DNA of 29,419 nt from positions 1-29,419 of the forward strand of contig DASQOM010000248.1 of assembly GCA_035644495.1 (NCBI GenBank), given 5' to 3'. This stretch comes from JACQFK01 sp035644495 (GTDB lineage: Bacteria > Planctomycetota > MHYJ01 > JACPRB01). Positions 1 to 5,946 of the stretch are shown piece after piece (within the stretch, counting starts at the first letter, position 1; the number at the start of each line of letters is the position of its first letter). Position numbers and translations under genes: made by a program. Below the pieces are notes generated by a model. That model saw only the letters and a list, made by a program, of their open reading frames with translations, searched no databases and was not told the DNA's origin.

Positions 1-322
1 TCGGACCGCGGTAGTCGATCGTCGTCGCATCGTCGACCCTGGCCACCGTTTTCCCCAGGACCGGGCACACGAAGGGATCGGGGCTGATGGGCTGCCATTT
101 GCCCCGCACATCGCGGTACTGCGCCTCGCGGACGGCCTGCCAGAAATCGCGCCCGTTGCGGGACGGATCGATGCTGTTCCAGTTGCGGGCGGCCATGCCG
201 CCCAGGTGGCGCAGGTTGTTCCGGCAGTAGGCCTCGAGGCCGCGGGTGCGGGCGCCGACGTAGAGCGTGACCAGCAGCGCGAAGGCCGCCGCCAGCACGA
301 CGCCGGCCAATGCAATTTTCAT
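1..322 (-). CDS. Pilin-like membrane-anchored protein, 3' end outside window
   Basis: This gene was read directly from the minus strand. It starts at ATG 322 and is still open at base 1 (107 codons seen). The N-terminus (residues 3-22) is one hydrophobic helix, followed by a soluble part with C33-R-N-N-L-R-H-L-G and, further on, F-V-C86-P and D-Y-R-G. This Cys/NNL.xLG ... CP pattern resembles the post-helix region of the small prepilin-like (DUF1559 or GspG-type) proteins that are abundant in Planctomycetota and relatives. The usual prepilin peptidase motif (G, then F-T-L-I-E) is absent, because the helix begins at residue 3 with no leader. It is therefore probably a signal-anchored relative that is not processed as a pilin. 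Function is unknown. The two Cys residues could form a disulfide outside the membrane. It is divergent from the phosphatase gene. The reading frame is well supported; the family call is an inference. Confidence 0.6.
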   Translation of the reverse strand, partial: MKIALAGVVLAAAFALLVTLYVGARTRGLEAYCRNNLRHLGGMAARNWNSIDPSRNGRDFWQAVREAQYRDVRGKWQPISPDPFVCPVLGKTVARVDDATTIDYRGP

Positions 323-415
323 GATGCGGCTTGACGACGAATCGGAGTCTGGGAGAGCGGGAAGTAGGACGAAGGGACGTTCCCTCCACCTCTCCCGTTC
401 CAGCCCATCGGGGCG

Positions 416-421
416 ATTATA
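416..421 (-). promoter_or_regulatory. Extended -10 promoter (TGCTATAAT) for the leftmost gene
   Basis: On the minus strand there is a consensus TATAAT preceded by TG and one base, which is an extended -10 element. No convincing -35 is present 16-18 bp upstream, as expected when an extended -10 is used. The predicted start near 409 would give a leader of roughly 87 nt before the ATG at 322. I see no strong Shine-Dalgarno sequence in that leader. Confidence 0.45.
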
Positions 422-447
422 GCAGCGGACCCCACCCTGCGCGCCTC

Positions 448-476
448 TTTACGGGACGGCGTTTCCCTCGTAAAAT
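448..476 (+). promoter_or_regulatory. Promoter TTTACG-17-TAAAAT, leaderless
   Basis: The -35 TTTACG (448-453) and -10 TAAAAT (471-476) are separated by 17 bp. Seven bases past the -10 is position 483, the first base of the GTG start codon of the phosphatase gene, so the mRNA would have no 5' leader. No Shine-Dalgarno sequence precedes the GTG, which agrees with leaderless initiation. Confidence 0.55.
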
Positions 477-482
477 CGCCGC

Positions 483-1385
483 GTGACGATTGCCGCGATC
501 GACATCGGGACCAACTCGACCAAGCTCCTGGTCGGCCGCGTCGCCAACCGGAAAGTCACCCCGCTGCTTCACCGCACGATCATCACGCGGCTCGGCGAGG
601 GGCTGCAGAAGTCCGGCGTCATCGCGGACGAGGCCGCGAACCGGACCATCGCCGCGGTCGCCGAGCTGAAGGAGCTTGCGCAGGAGCGCGGCGCCGAGCG
701 CCTCCAGGTCGTGGGCACGCTCGCCCTTCGTTCCGCCCGCAACGCCCCGGAAGTCATCGACCGTTGCGAGCAGATCACCGGCCTGCGGATCCGCGTCCTG
801 ACCGGCGAGGAGGAGGCGCGGATCTCGTTCCAGGGCGCCGTCGGGGCCTCGGCGGCGGATCAGGTGCTGGGCATTGAGATCGGCGGGGGCTCGACGCAGA
901 TCATGGTCGGCACCCACGCCAAACTGCACGCCTCCTGGAGCCTCAACATCGGGGCCGTCGTCCTGACCGAGGAGTTCCTGAAATCCGACCCGCCCACGGC
1001 GGACGAGATGAAGGCCCTGTCCGTGGCGATCAGCGTCCAGCTTGCGACGGTCGTGGCCCGCGTGGGCAAGGACGGCGAGCTGGTCGGCACCGGAGGCACC
1101 GTCGCGGCCATCCTGACGCAGCTGCGGAAGAACGAGGGCGGCGACCCGCGCGAGTTCCACCAGGCCAGCGTCTCCTTCGGCACCATCTCGGACCTGTCCA
1201 TCCGCCTCTCGCTCAAGACCACCCAAGAGCGCGAGCAGATGGGCATCGAGAGGGGGCGCGCCGACATCATCGTCGCCGGCGCGCGCATCCTCACCGCCGC
1301 CATGAGCCATCTCGAGGCCGCGTCGCTGCGCGCCAGCGTCCACGGCCTGCGTCACGGGCTCCTCATCGACATGGCCTCGGAGTAG
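483..1385 (+). CDS. Ppx/GppA-family exopolyphosphatase/pppGpp phosphatase
   Basis: This cytoplasmic phosphatase belongs to the ASKHA (actin/Hsp70/sugar kinase) fold. Family members hydrolyse inorganic polyphosphate from the end, or convert pppGpp to ppGpp, linking phosphate storage to the stringent response. The 300 residues carry the phosphate-1 loop D7-I-G-T-N-S-T-K, the catalytic-region G-E109-E110-E-A, the phosphate-2 loop G-G-G-S-T at 134-138, and a C-terminal G-T-G-G-T glycine loop. The length matches the short two-domain form, which lacks the C-terminal HD-like extension of E. coli Ppx (about 510 residues). The start is GTG at 483; the protein begins M-T-I-A-A-I-D-I-G-T, exactly where family members begin. 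Which of the two activities it has cannot be decided from sequence. The thiS promoter lies in its last codons. Confidence 0.88.
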   Translation: MTIAAIDIGTNSTKLLVGRVANRKVTPLLHRTIITRLGEGLQKSGVIADEAANRTIAAVAELKELAQERGAERLQVVGTLALRSARNAPEVIDRCEQITGLRIRVLTGEEEARISFQGAVGASAADQVLGIEIGGGSTQIMVGTHAKLHASWSLNIGAVVLTEEFLKSDPPTADEMKALSVAISVQLATVVARVGKDGELVGTGGTVAAILTQLRKNEGGDPREFHQASVSFGTISDLSIRLSLKTTQEREQMGIERGRADIIVAGARILTAAMSHLEAASLRASVHGLRHGLLIDMASE

Positions 1386-1394
1386 CGTTATAAT
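1366..1394 (+). promoter_or_regulatory. Promoter TCGACA-17-TATAAT before thiS
   Basis: The -35 TCGACA (1366-1371, five of six consensus bases) lies inside the end of the phosphatase gene. A perfect -10 TATAAT (1389-1394) follows after 17 bp. The predicted start is 1401, giving a 3-nt leader before the thiS ATG at 1404. This is the best promoter match in the window. Confidence 0.65.
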
Positions 1395-1403
1395 CGGGCT
1401 CCC

Positions 1404-1604
1404 ATGACGCTGACCGTCAACGGCGAAGCGAAGACCGTCGCGGAGGGTCTCACGCTCGCCCAATTCGTCCGCGAGCTTGGCCTCGAGCGGAATCCGATCG
1501 CCATCGAGCTCAACCGGCAGGTGGTCCCGCGGGACCGCCACGGCGAAACCCGGCTGGCCGAGGGCGACCGCCTGGAAATCGTCACCCTGGTGGGCGGGGG
1601 TTAG
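1404..1604 (+). CDS. thiS: Sulfur carrier protein ThiS
   Basis: ThiS is the ubiquitin-fold sulfur carrier of thiazole synthesis. Its C-terminal Gly-Gly is adenylated and converted to a thiocarboxylate, which donates sulfur to ThiG. The 66 residues match the family length. The start M-T-L-T-V-N-G, the central P-I-A-I-E-L-N-R and V-V-P-R segments, and the invariant tail L-V-G-G-G are all present. The gene stops at 1604 and thiG begins at the next base, so the two are translationally coupled. No ThiF/MoeB adenylyltransferase or ThiH/ThiO is in the window, so those partners must be elsewhere. Confidence 0.95.
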   Translation: MTLTVNGEAKTVAEGLTLAQFVRELGLERNPIAIELNRQVVPRDRHGETRLAEGDRLEIVTLVGGG

Positions 1605-2369
1605 ATGCTGAAGATCGGCTCCGTCGAACTCAAGTCCCGGCTGATCCTCGGCACGGGCAAGTATCCCGGCCCTGAGGTCATGGTGAAGTGCCACGAGGCG
1701 TCGGGCACCGACATGGTCACCGTCGCCGTCCGCCGCGTCGACCTGGGCGACAAGTCCAAGGCGAGCTTCCTGAACTGGATCGACCGGTCGAAGATCAAGC
1801 TGCTGCCGAACACGGCGGGCTGCTATACGGCGGACGACGCGATCCGCACCGCGATGCTGGGCCGCGAGGCGCTGCAGACGACGCTGGTGAAGATCGAGGT
1901 GATCGGCGACGAGAAGACCCTGTACCCCGACCTCCCCGAGCTGCTCGTCGCGACGAAGGCGCTCGTGAAGGAGGGCTTCATCGTCATGCCCTATACGAGC
2001 GACGACGTCGTGACCGCCCTGCGCCTCGAGCAGGCGGGCGCGGCCTGCGTCATGCCGCTCGGCGGCCCGATCGGCAGCGGCCTGGGCATCCTGAACCCGA
2101 CCAACATCCGGATGATCATCGACCGCGTCAAGGTGCCGGTGATCGTCGACGCCGGCGTCGGCACGGCGAGCGACGTGGCCGTCGCCATGGAGCTGGGCGC
2201 GCACGGCGTCCTGCTCAACACGGCGGTGGCCGCGGCCAGGGACCCGGTCAAGATGGCGACGGCCGTGCGCCACGCCTGCGAGGCCGGCCGACTCGCCTGG
2301 GAAGCCGGCCGGATGCCGAAAAAGGAATACGCGACGCCGTCGTCGCCCACGGAAGGGAAGATCCAGTGA
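1605..2369 (+). CDS. thiG: Thiazole synthase ThiG
   Basis: ThiG is a TIM-barrel enzyme that condenses 1-deoxy-D-xylulose 5-phosphate, dehydroglycine and ThiS-thiocarboxylate into the thiazole phosphate of thiamin. The 254 residues contain the start segment S-R-L-I-L-G-T-G-K-Y, the Schiff-base lysine K96 in T-L-V-K-I-E-V-I-G-D, the phosphate-site segments M-P-L-G-G-P-I-G-S-G and V-D-A-G-V-G-T-A-S-D, and L-L-N-T-A-V. The length is normal for the family. Its ATG directly follows the thiS stop. Its own TGA overlaps the GTG start of the downstream cyclophilin gene (GTGA), so the three genes are probably one transcript from the thiS promoter. Confidence 0.96.
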   Translation: MLKIGSVELKSRLILGTGKYPGPEVMVKCHEASGTDMVTVAVRRVDLGDKSKASFLNWIDRSKIKLLPNTAGCYTADDAIRTAMLGREALQTTLVKIEVIGDEKTLYPDLPELLVATKALVKEGFIVMPYTSDDVVTALRLEQAGAACVMPLGGPIGSGLGILNPTNIRMIIDRVKVPVIVDAGVGTASDVAVAMELGAHGVLLNTAVAAARDPVKMATAVRHACEAGRLAWEAGRMPKKEYATPSSPTEGKIQ

Positions 2370-3034
2370 GCCGGAACTCCTTGGCCATCGCGCTGCTGCT
2401 GATCGCGGCCTGCAGCGACTCCACGCCGCCGCCGCCGTACGTCCGTCCGAGCGACCGCCCTCTGCTGGGCCCCGATGCCCCGGAGATGAAGAAGAAGGCG
2501 CCCGATCGCTTCAAGGCCCGCTTCACCACGTCCCAGGGCACGTTTACGATCTCGTCGGAACGCGCCACGGCTCCGCTGGGCGCGGACCGCTTCTACAACC
2601 TGGTCCGCGGCCGCTTCTTCGAGGAGGCCCGCTTCTTCCGGGTCCTCAGCGGCTTTATGGTCCAGTTCGGAATCCCCGCCGACCCCGCCGATTCGGCCCT
2701 CTGGAAGGATGCGAATATCCCCGACGATCCGGTCACGGCGAGCAATACCCGCGGCACCGTCTGTTACGCGATCTCCGGCCCGGGCACCCGCACGACCCAG
2801 CTGTTCATCAACTACAGCAACGGCAACCGCCGCCTGGACCGCGATGGCTTCGCTCCGATCGGCGAAGTGACCGAGGGCATGAACGTGGTCGACAAGCTCT
2901 ACGCGGGATATGGCGAAGGCGCGCCGAGCGGGAGCGGCCCCAGCCAGAAGCGCATGGAGCGCCAGGGAAATCCCTACCTGCTTCGGGACTTCCCGAAGCT
3001 CGACTACATCATGAAAGCCGAGATCGTCGACTGA
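2366..3034 (+). CDS. Cyclophilin-type peptidyl-prolyl isomerase, lipoprotein
   Basis: This 222-residue protein begins with a lipoprotein signal peptide: a hydrophobic stretch ending L-I-A-A-C16, a good lipobox. It is expected to be lipid-anchored at the membrane and to act on extracytoplasmic proteins. The mature part has the cyclophilin core: F-Y-N-L-V, F-F-R-V-L-x-G-F-M-V-Q-F-G (carrying the catalytic Arg and the Q-F-G segment), T-T-Q-L-F-I-N-Y and F-A-P-I-G-E-V-T-E-G-M-N-V-V-D. The C-terminus carries an extra loop of about 35 residues, as seen in short bacterial cyclophilins. I chose GTG 2366 because it overlaps the thiG stop and gives a complete signal peptide. There is no evident metabolic link to thiazole synthesis; the coupling is probably for expression only. 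Confidence 0.88.
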   Translation: MSRNSLAIALLLIAACSDSTPPPPYVRPSDRPLLGPDAPEMKKKAPDRFKARFTTSQGTFTISSERATAPLGADRFYNLVRGRFFEEARFFRVLSGFMVQFGIPADPADSALWKDANIPDDPVTASNTRGTVCYAISGPGTRTTQLFINYSNGNRRLDRDGFAPIGEVTEGMNVVDKLYAGYGEGAPSGSGPSQKRMERQGNPYLLRDFPKLDYIMKAEIVD

Positions 3035-3180
3035 CCGCATCAGGGGCCACTGGCCACAGCAGGAGTGCGTGCCTTCGGCGCGCAGGGAGCACCCAGCGGT
3101 CTGAGTCGCCGATCTGAAGCCTTTCTCTACAGCCCGCCGACCGAAGGCAGCAGTTCACTTCCGCTACCGCATCGTCGAAA

Positions 3181-3209
3181 CTGAGGATCACCCGAAGCTC
3201 GGATAGAAT
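3181..3209 (+). promoter_or_regulatory. Putative leaderless promoter with -10 TAGAAT
   Basis: The -10 TAGAAT (3204-3209) ends so that +1 would fall on 3216, the A of the ATG of the next gene. The -35 at 17 bp (CTGAGG, 3181-3186) is weak, with three of six consensus bases. The placement repeats the geometry seen at the phosphatase and PHP genes. Confidence 0.4.
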
Positions 3210-3215
3210 GAGAAT

Positions 3216-3830
3216 ATGGCGACACGGATGCGGGGGTCGATCTCCGTGCTCATCATCATCGCGGTCGGGCTGATCCTGTCGGCAATCGCGATCCCGATCC
3301 TGCACTCTTCGAACCGGGCTTCCCGGGAGCGGATGGCCTCGATGGCGATCAAGACTCTGTCCTTGGCGGAATCGGACTTCCGCGCAAACGACCGGGACCG
3401 GAATCACGTGAACGACTTCTGGACCGGCGACGTCTCCGGTCTGTACTACGTCAAACCGGTCGATGGGGGAACCGAAGTCCGGCTGATCGAAGTCGATGTG
3501 GCCGGCGCCGACGCCAGGCCGATCCATCCCCTCCCCTTGGGGAGCGGTCCCCGCAAGGGGTATCGCTTTCAGGCGCTCGATCAGGATGATTCCGTAGAGG
3601 GAGAGAAAGGGGTCTACCGGGTCGATACCGACCGGAGCGGTCACAAGGTGCATAACATCGCGATGTTCGGATTCGTCGCATTTCCGGCGGACGGGGGAGA
3701 GGGTCGATTGGTTTTCGTTCTGAACGAGAACAACACGGTCTTCGCGTTCCCCGGCATCCAATTCAGGGCCACCTGGCCTGCCGGCGCGGAGCTCCTGAAG
3801 CTGAGCCATTGCAGGGACGACGAGGATTAG
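3216..3830 (+). CDS. Pilin-helix protein lacking the prepilin cleavage motif
   Basis: This 204-residue protein has an N-terminal hydrophobic helix (residues 8-30). Its end, G-L-I-L-S-A-I-A-I-P27, aligns with the G-I-L-A-A-I-A-I-P of type IV pilins and pseudopilins. The canonical cleavage site is missing: R-G is followed by S-I-S-V-L, without the Phe or the Glu at +5. After the helix come a pilin-like alpha spine (A-S-M-A-I-K-T-L-S-L-A-E) and F-R-A-N-D-R-D-R-N-x-V-N-D-F-W-T-G-D, a motif I associate with prepilin-like proteins in which the first part precedes a G-Y-R-F-Q-A-L segment. It is probably exported and anchored, with a beta-rich C-domain. Function is unknown: it may be a minor pseudopilin or a stand-alone envelope protein. 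It stands alone between two hairpin-containing or promoter-containing gaps. Confidence 0.7.
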   Translation: MATRMRGSISVLIIIAVGLILSAIAIPILHSSNRASRERMASMAIKTLSLAESDFRANDRDRNHVNDFWTGDVSGLYYVKPVDGGTEVRLIEVDVAGADARPIHPLPLGSGPRKGYRFQALDQDDSVEGEKGVYRVDTDRSGHKVHNIAMFGFVAFPADGGEGRLVFVLNENNTVFAFPGIQFRATWPAGAELLKLSHCRDDED

Positions 3831-3927
3831 GGCGGGGGCGGGCTCGCTCCGACGTTCACGATTGCCGCCGGGAACACTCCATCAATCCGGACAGAGGATC
3901 TTCCCGGGGTGGGCTTGGTGTCGGGGA

Positions 3928-3948
3928 TTGCCTCCTTGCTGGAGGCAA
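3928..3948. terminator. Hairpin between convergent genes
   Basis: TTGCCTCC and GGAGGCAA form a perfect 8-bp stem with a 5-nt loop, in the 140-bp gap between the plus-strand pilin-like gene and the minus-strand HU-HATPase gene. It lies about 23 nt beyond the stop of the latter. There is no T-tract on either side, so it may stabilise 3' ends or assist Rho rather than act as a full intrinsic terminator. Confidence 0.35.
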
Positions 3949-3970
3949 CCGGGATTGACGCGGAGACTTC

Positions 3971-5278
3971 TTATTCCTGACCCTTCAGGAACTTCGTCAG
4001 CGTCAGCTGGTTGCCCGACTGGTTGTATTCCAGGCGGTCGCAGCAGCGCAGCATGAGCATGATGCCCAGGCCGCCCATGCGTCCCTGGGCGTGGCGCTCG
4101 CGCGCCGCGGAGATGGCGTCCCGCGTGGAGCCGCTCTTCACGTACTGCTCGTGGTTGAAGCCGCCGCCCTGGTCCTTCACCACCGTCGTGATCTTCTCGG
4201 CGTCCAGCAGGTACTGGACCTCGATCTTGCGGTCCTTCTTGTATTTGTTGCCGTGCTGCGCGGCGTTCACCACCGCTTCGCGGAAGGCGGCGCTCATCGC
4301 GACCTGGCCCTCCTCGTTCAGGGTGCTCGTCTCGAGCAGCTTGTGCACCATGTCGATCACCTTCTCGATCGACGGCTCGTCGGTCGGCAGCTGGATGTTC
4401 AGCTGCTGGAGGAAGATCAGCTCCTCCTCCGCCGCCCGCATGATCTCCGCGTCCGCGTGGTCGAGCAGCTGGCGGAACTCGAAGGGCTGTGCCAGGTTCT
4501 CGTCGCCGACGATCGAGACCTCCGCCATCACCTTCCACTTCTCCTCGCTCGGGTAGAGAAGGAGCAGCGGGACGTTCGTCGTCTCGCGCCGCATCTTGAG
4601 CGAGTAACAGAATTTCTGGTAGTCCTCGAACAGGCAGTCGAGGATGACGAGGTACGCCTTGCCGGTCTCGATCTTGACCAGGGCGTCCACGACCTTCGTG
4701 AACACCTCGATCTCCCAGCCGGCGCTCTCGAAGTAGTATTCCAGGGTCTTCGTGAAGAAGTCCCGCTCGGGGACGACGAGCATGATCGACGAGCCCTTGT
4801 AGGACTCGAGCCGCTTCTTCAGGTCGTCGCCCGCGAGGAACGAGACCTTGTCGCCGCTGGCCGCATTGAAATGGACGCCCGCGCCTGCGGGCTTGATCAG
4901 GCGGTGGCCCTTGGGCTGGCGCTCGATCTCGGGCTTCTCGATCCCGATCTCGAAGACGCCCAGGTCGTCCAGGACGACACGCTTGCCCGCGAGCAGCTCC
5001 TTCTTGACGGCCTCGAAGAGGGCGTCGAGCATGCTGCGGACCTTCTGCTCGTTGGGCTCGCCGAGGCGCGTGGCCACGTCGCCCACCAGGTTCATCTTCC
5101 CGGAGGCGCCGGCCTTCGCCAGGGTGCCGAAGCTCGGGAGGCCGACTTCCTTGGAGGCCTCGAGGCCGGACTTGATCGAGCCCGCCAGCGAGTTGACGAA
5201 GCTGGTGCTGCGCTCCTCGGTGACCGACATGGAGGAGCTCAGAGACTTCGACAACTCGTTCAGCTTGATCTCGGCCAT
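3971..5278 (-). CDS. HU-HU-pseudoreceiver-HATPase fusion protein
   Basis: This 435-residue cytoplasmic protein has four parts. Residues 1-55 and about 75-145 each read as an HU/IHF-like fold: two helices, then V-G-L-P-S-F-G-T and V-V-L-D-D-L-G-V-F-E, matching the V-x-L-x-G-F-G-T-F of HU. Residues 164-283 resemble a response-regulator receiver, with D214 in V-I-L-D-C; however, only one early acidic residue (E171) is present and the conserved Lys is Gln (Q264 in L-A-Q-P-F). Residues 300-432 form a GHKL HATPase of the RsbW/SpoIIAB type: N-box E334-A-V-V-N338, D369-Q-G-G-G, and G402-G-L-G. I expect ATP binding and possibly anti-sigma kinase-like activity tied to DNA or a nucleoid surface. The HU parts may instead bind protein. 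The ATG directly abuts the stop of the upstream GspE_N gene (TAGATG), so the two are coupled. I do not recognise a named family with this order. Confidence 0.75.
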   Translation of the reverse strand: MAEIKLNELSKSLSSSMSVTEERSTSFVNSLAGSIKSGLEASKEVGLPSFGTLAKAGASGKMNLVGDVATRLGEPNEQKVRSMLDALFEAVKKELLAGKRVVLDDLGVFEIGIEKPEIERQPKGHRLIKPAGAGVHFNAASGDKVSFLAGDDLKKRLESYKGSSIMLVVPERDFFTKTLEYYFESAGWEIEVFTKVVDALVKIETGKAYLVILDCLFEDYQKFCYSLKMRRETTNVPLLLLYPSEEKWKVMAEVSIVGDENLAQPFEFRQLLDHADAEIMRAAEEELIFLQQLNIQLPTDEPSIEKVIDMVHKLLETSTLNEEGQVAMSAAFREAVVNAAQHGNKYKKDRKIEVQYLLDAEKITTVVKDQGGGFNHEQYVKSGSTRDAISAARERHAQGRMGGLGIMLMLRCCDRLEYNQSGNQLTLTKFLKGQE

Positions 5279-5887
5279 CTATCGCGTCCCTTCGATTTCC
5301 TTGGCCTTGCGGACCAGTTCGTCCTGCGTGATGACTCCCTTGGAGATCAGGAGCGGGATCAGCGCGGCGTGCAACGACTCCTTGGACATCTTATCGGCAC
5401 CCGAGTCCAGATCCTTCAGCAGCTGATCCTTGCTCTTCTCCTTCACCGTGGTCGCCGGACGGTCGGCCATCTCCGTAATCGTCCGCGTGATCTGCGTCCG
5501 GGCGGCCAGCACCAGCTCCACGCGCTGGTCGACGGCCATCTGGATCTCCTCCATCGCCTCATAGTCGTACGGGTCGGAGGTCGCGATCGTGAGGACGCCG
5601 TCGTGGAAGCGGATCGGCACCACGTGGTGCTTGTCGATCAGCTTCTTGGGCACGCGCTTGAAGAGGTTCTCGGGGACCACCAGCTCCTCGAGGTTCACCA
5701 CCGGGATCCCCTGCTGGCGGGCGATGAAGTTCGTCAGCGTCTGATCTTCAATGAACCCGAGCTTGACGATGATCGCCCCGAGCTTTCCGCCCACGGACTT
5801 CTGGAAGTCCATGGCCATCTTGAGCTGCTCGGGCGTGACGAGCCCGGATTCCTGCAGCATCTGGCCCAGGTGGACCTTCTCATCCAT
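5279..5887 (-). CDS. GspE/PilB N-terminal (MshEN) domain protein
   Basis: This is a 202-residue stand-alone protein. Residues 1-145 match the GSPII_E_N/MshEN domain found at the start of type II secretion and type IV pilus ATPases: L-G-Q-M-L-x-E-S-G-L-V-T, then G-K-L-G-A-I-I-V-K-L-G-F-I, A-R-Q-Q-G-I-P-V-V-N-L and I-A-T-S-D-P-Y-D. No ATPase domain follows. Instead there is a charged linker and a helical tail (I-P-L-L-I-S-K-G-V-I-T-Q-D-E-L) that repeats the domain's first helical motif. In several proteins MshEN domains bind cyclic di-GMP; that is known of the family and not demonstrated here. The start M-D-E-K at 5887 fits the domain start and the upstream promoter. Tight coupling to the HU-HATPase gene suggests a sensory input or partner for that protein. 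Confidence 0.75.
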   Translation of the reverse strand: MDEKVHLGQMLQESGLVTPEQLKMAMDFQKSVGGKLGAIIVKLGFIEDQTLTNFIARQQGIPVVNLEELVVPENLFKRVPKKLIDKHHVVPIRFHDGVLTIATSDPYDYEAMEEIQMAVDQRVELVLAARTQITRTITEMADRPATTVKEKSKDQLLKDLDSGADKMSKESLHAALIPLLISKGVITQDELVRKAKEIEGTR

Positions 5888-5913
5888 AACAGTGTCGAAA
5901 AAAGAGATGGTCG

Positions 5914-5943
5914 ATTCTATCCCCCCCTTCTTCGACCTGTCAA
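5914..5943 (-). promoter_or_regulatory. Promoter TTGACA-18-TAGAAT for the GspE_N/HU-HATPase pair
   Basis: A perfect -35 TTGACA (5943-5938) lies directly after the pheT stop. The -10 TAGAAT (5919-5914) follows after 18 bp. The predicted start is 5907, giving a 20-nt, pyrimidine-rich leader without a visible Shine-Dalgarno sequence before the ATG at 5887. It separates this two-gene unit from the pheST operon. Confidence 0.6.
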
Positions 5944-5946
5944 GGT

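Noticed and set aside
1688..3034. 448-codon plus-strand frame ending in the cyclophilin
   Set aside because: The 5' half is an out-of-frame reading of thiG. The cyclophilin begins at GTG 2366 with a lipoprotein signal.
3035..3180. Small GGCC-type hairpin after the cyclophilin gene
   Set aside because: The stem is only about 4 bp with a 3-nt loop and no T-tract; it is not a credible terminator.
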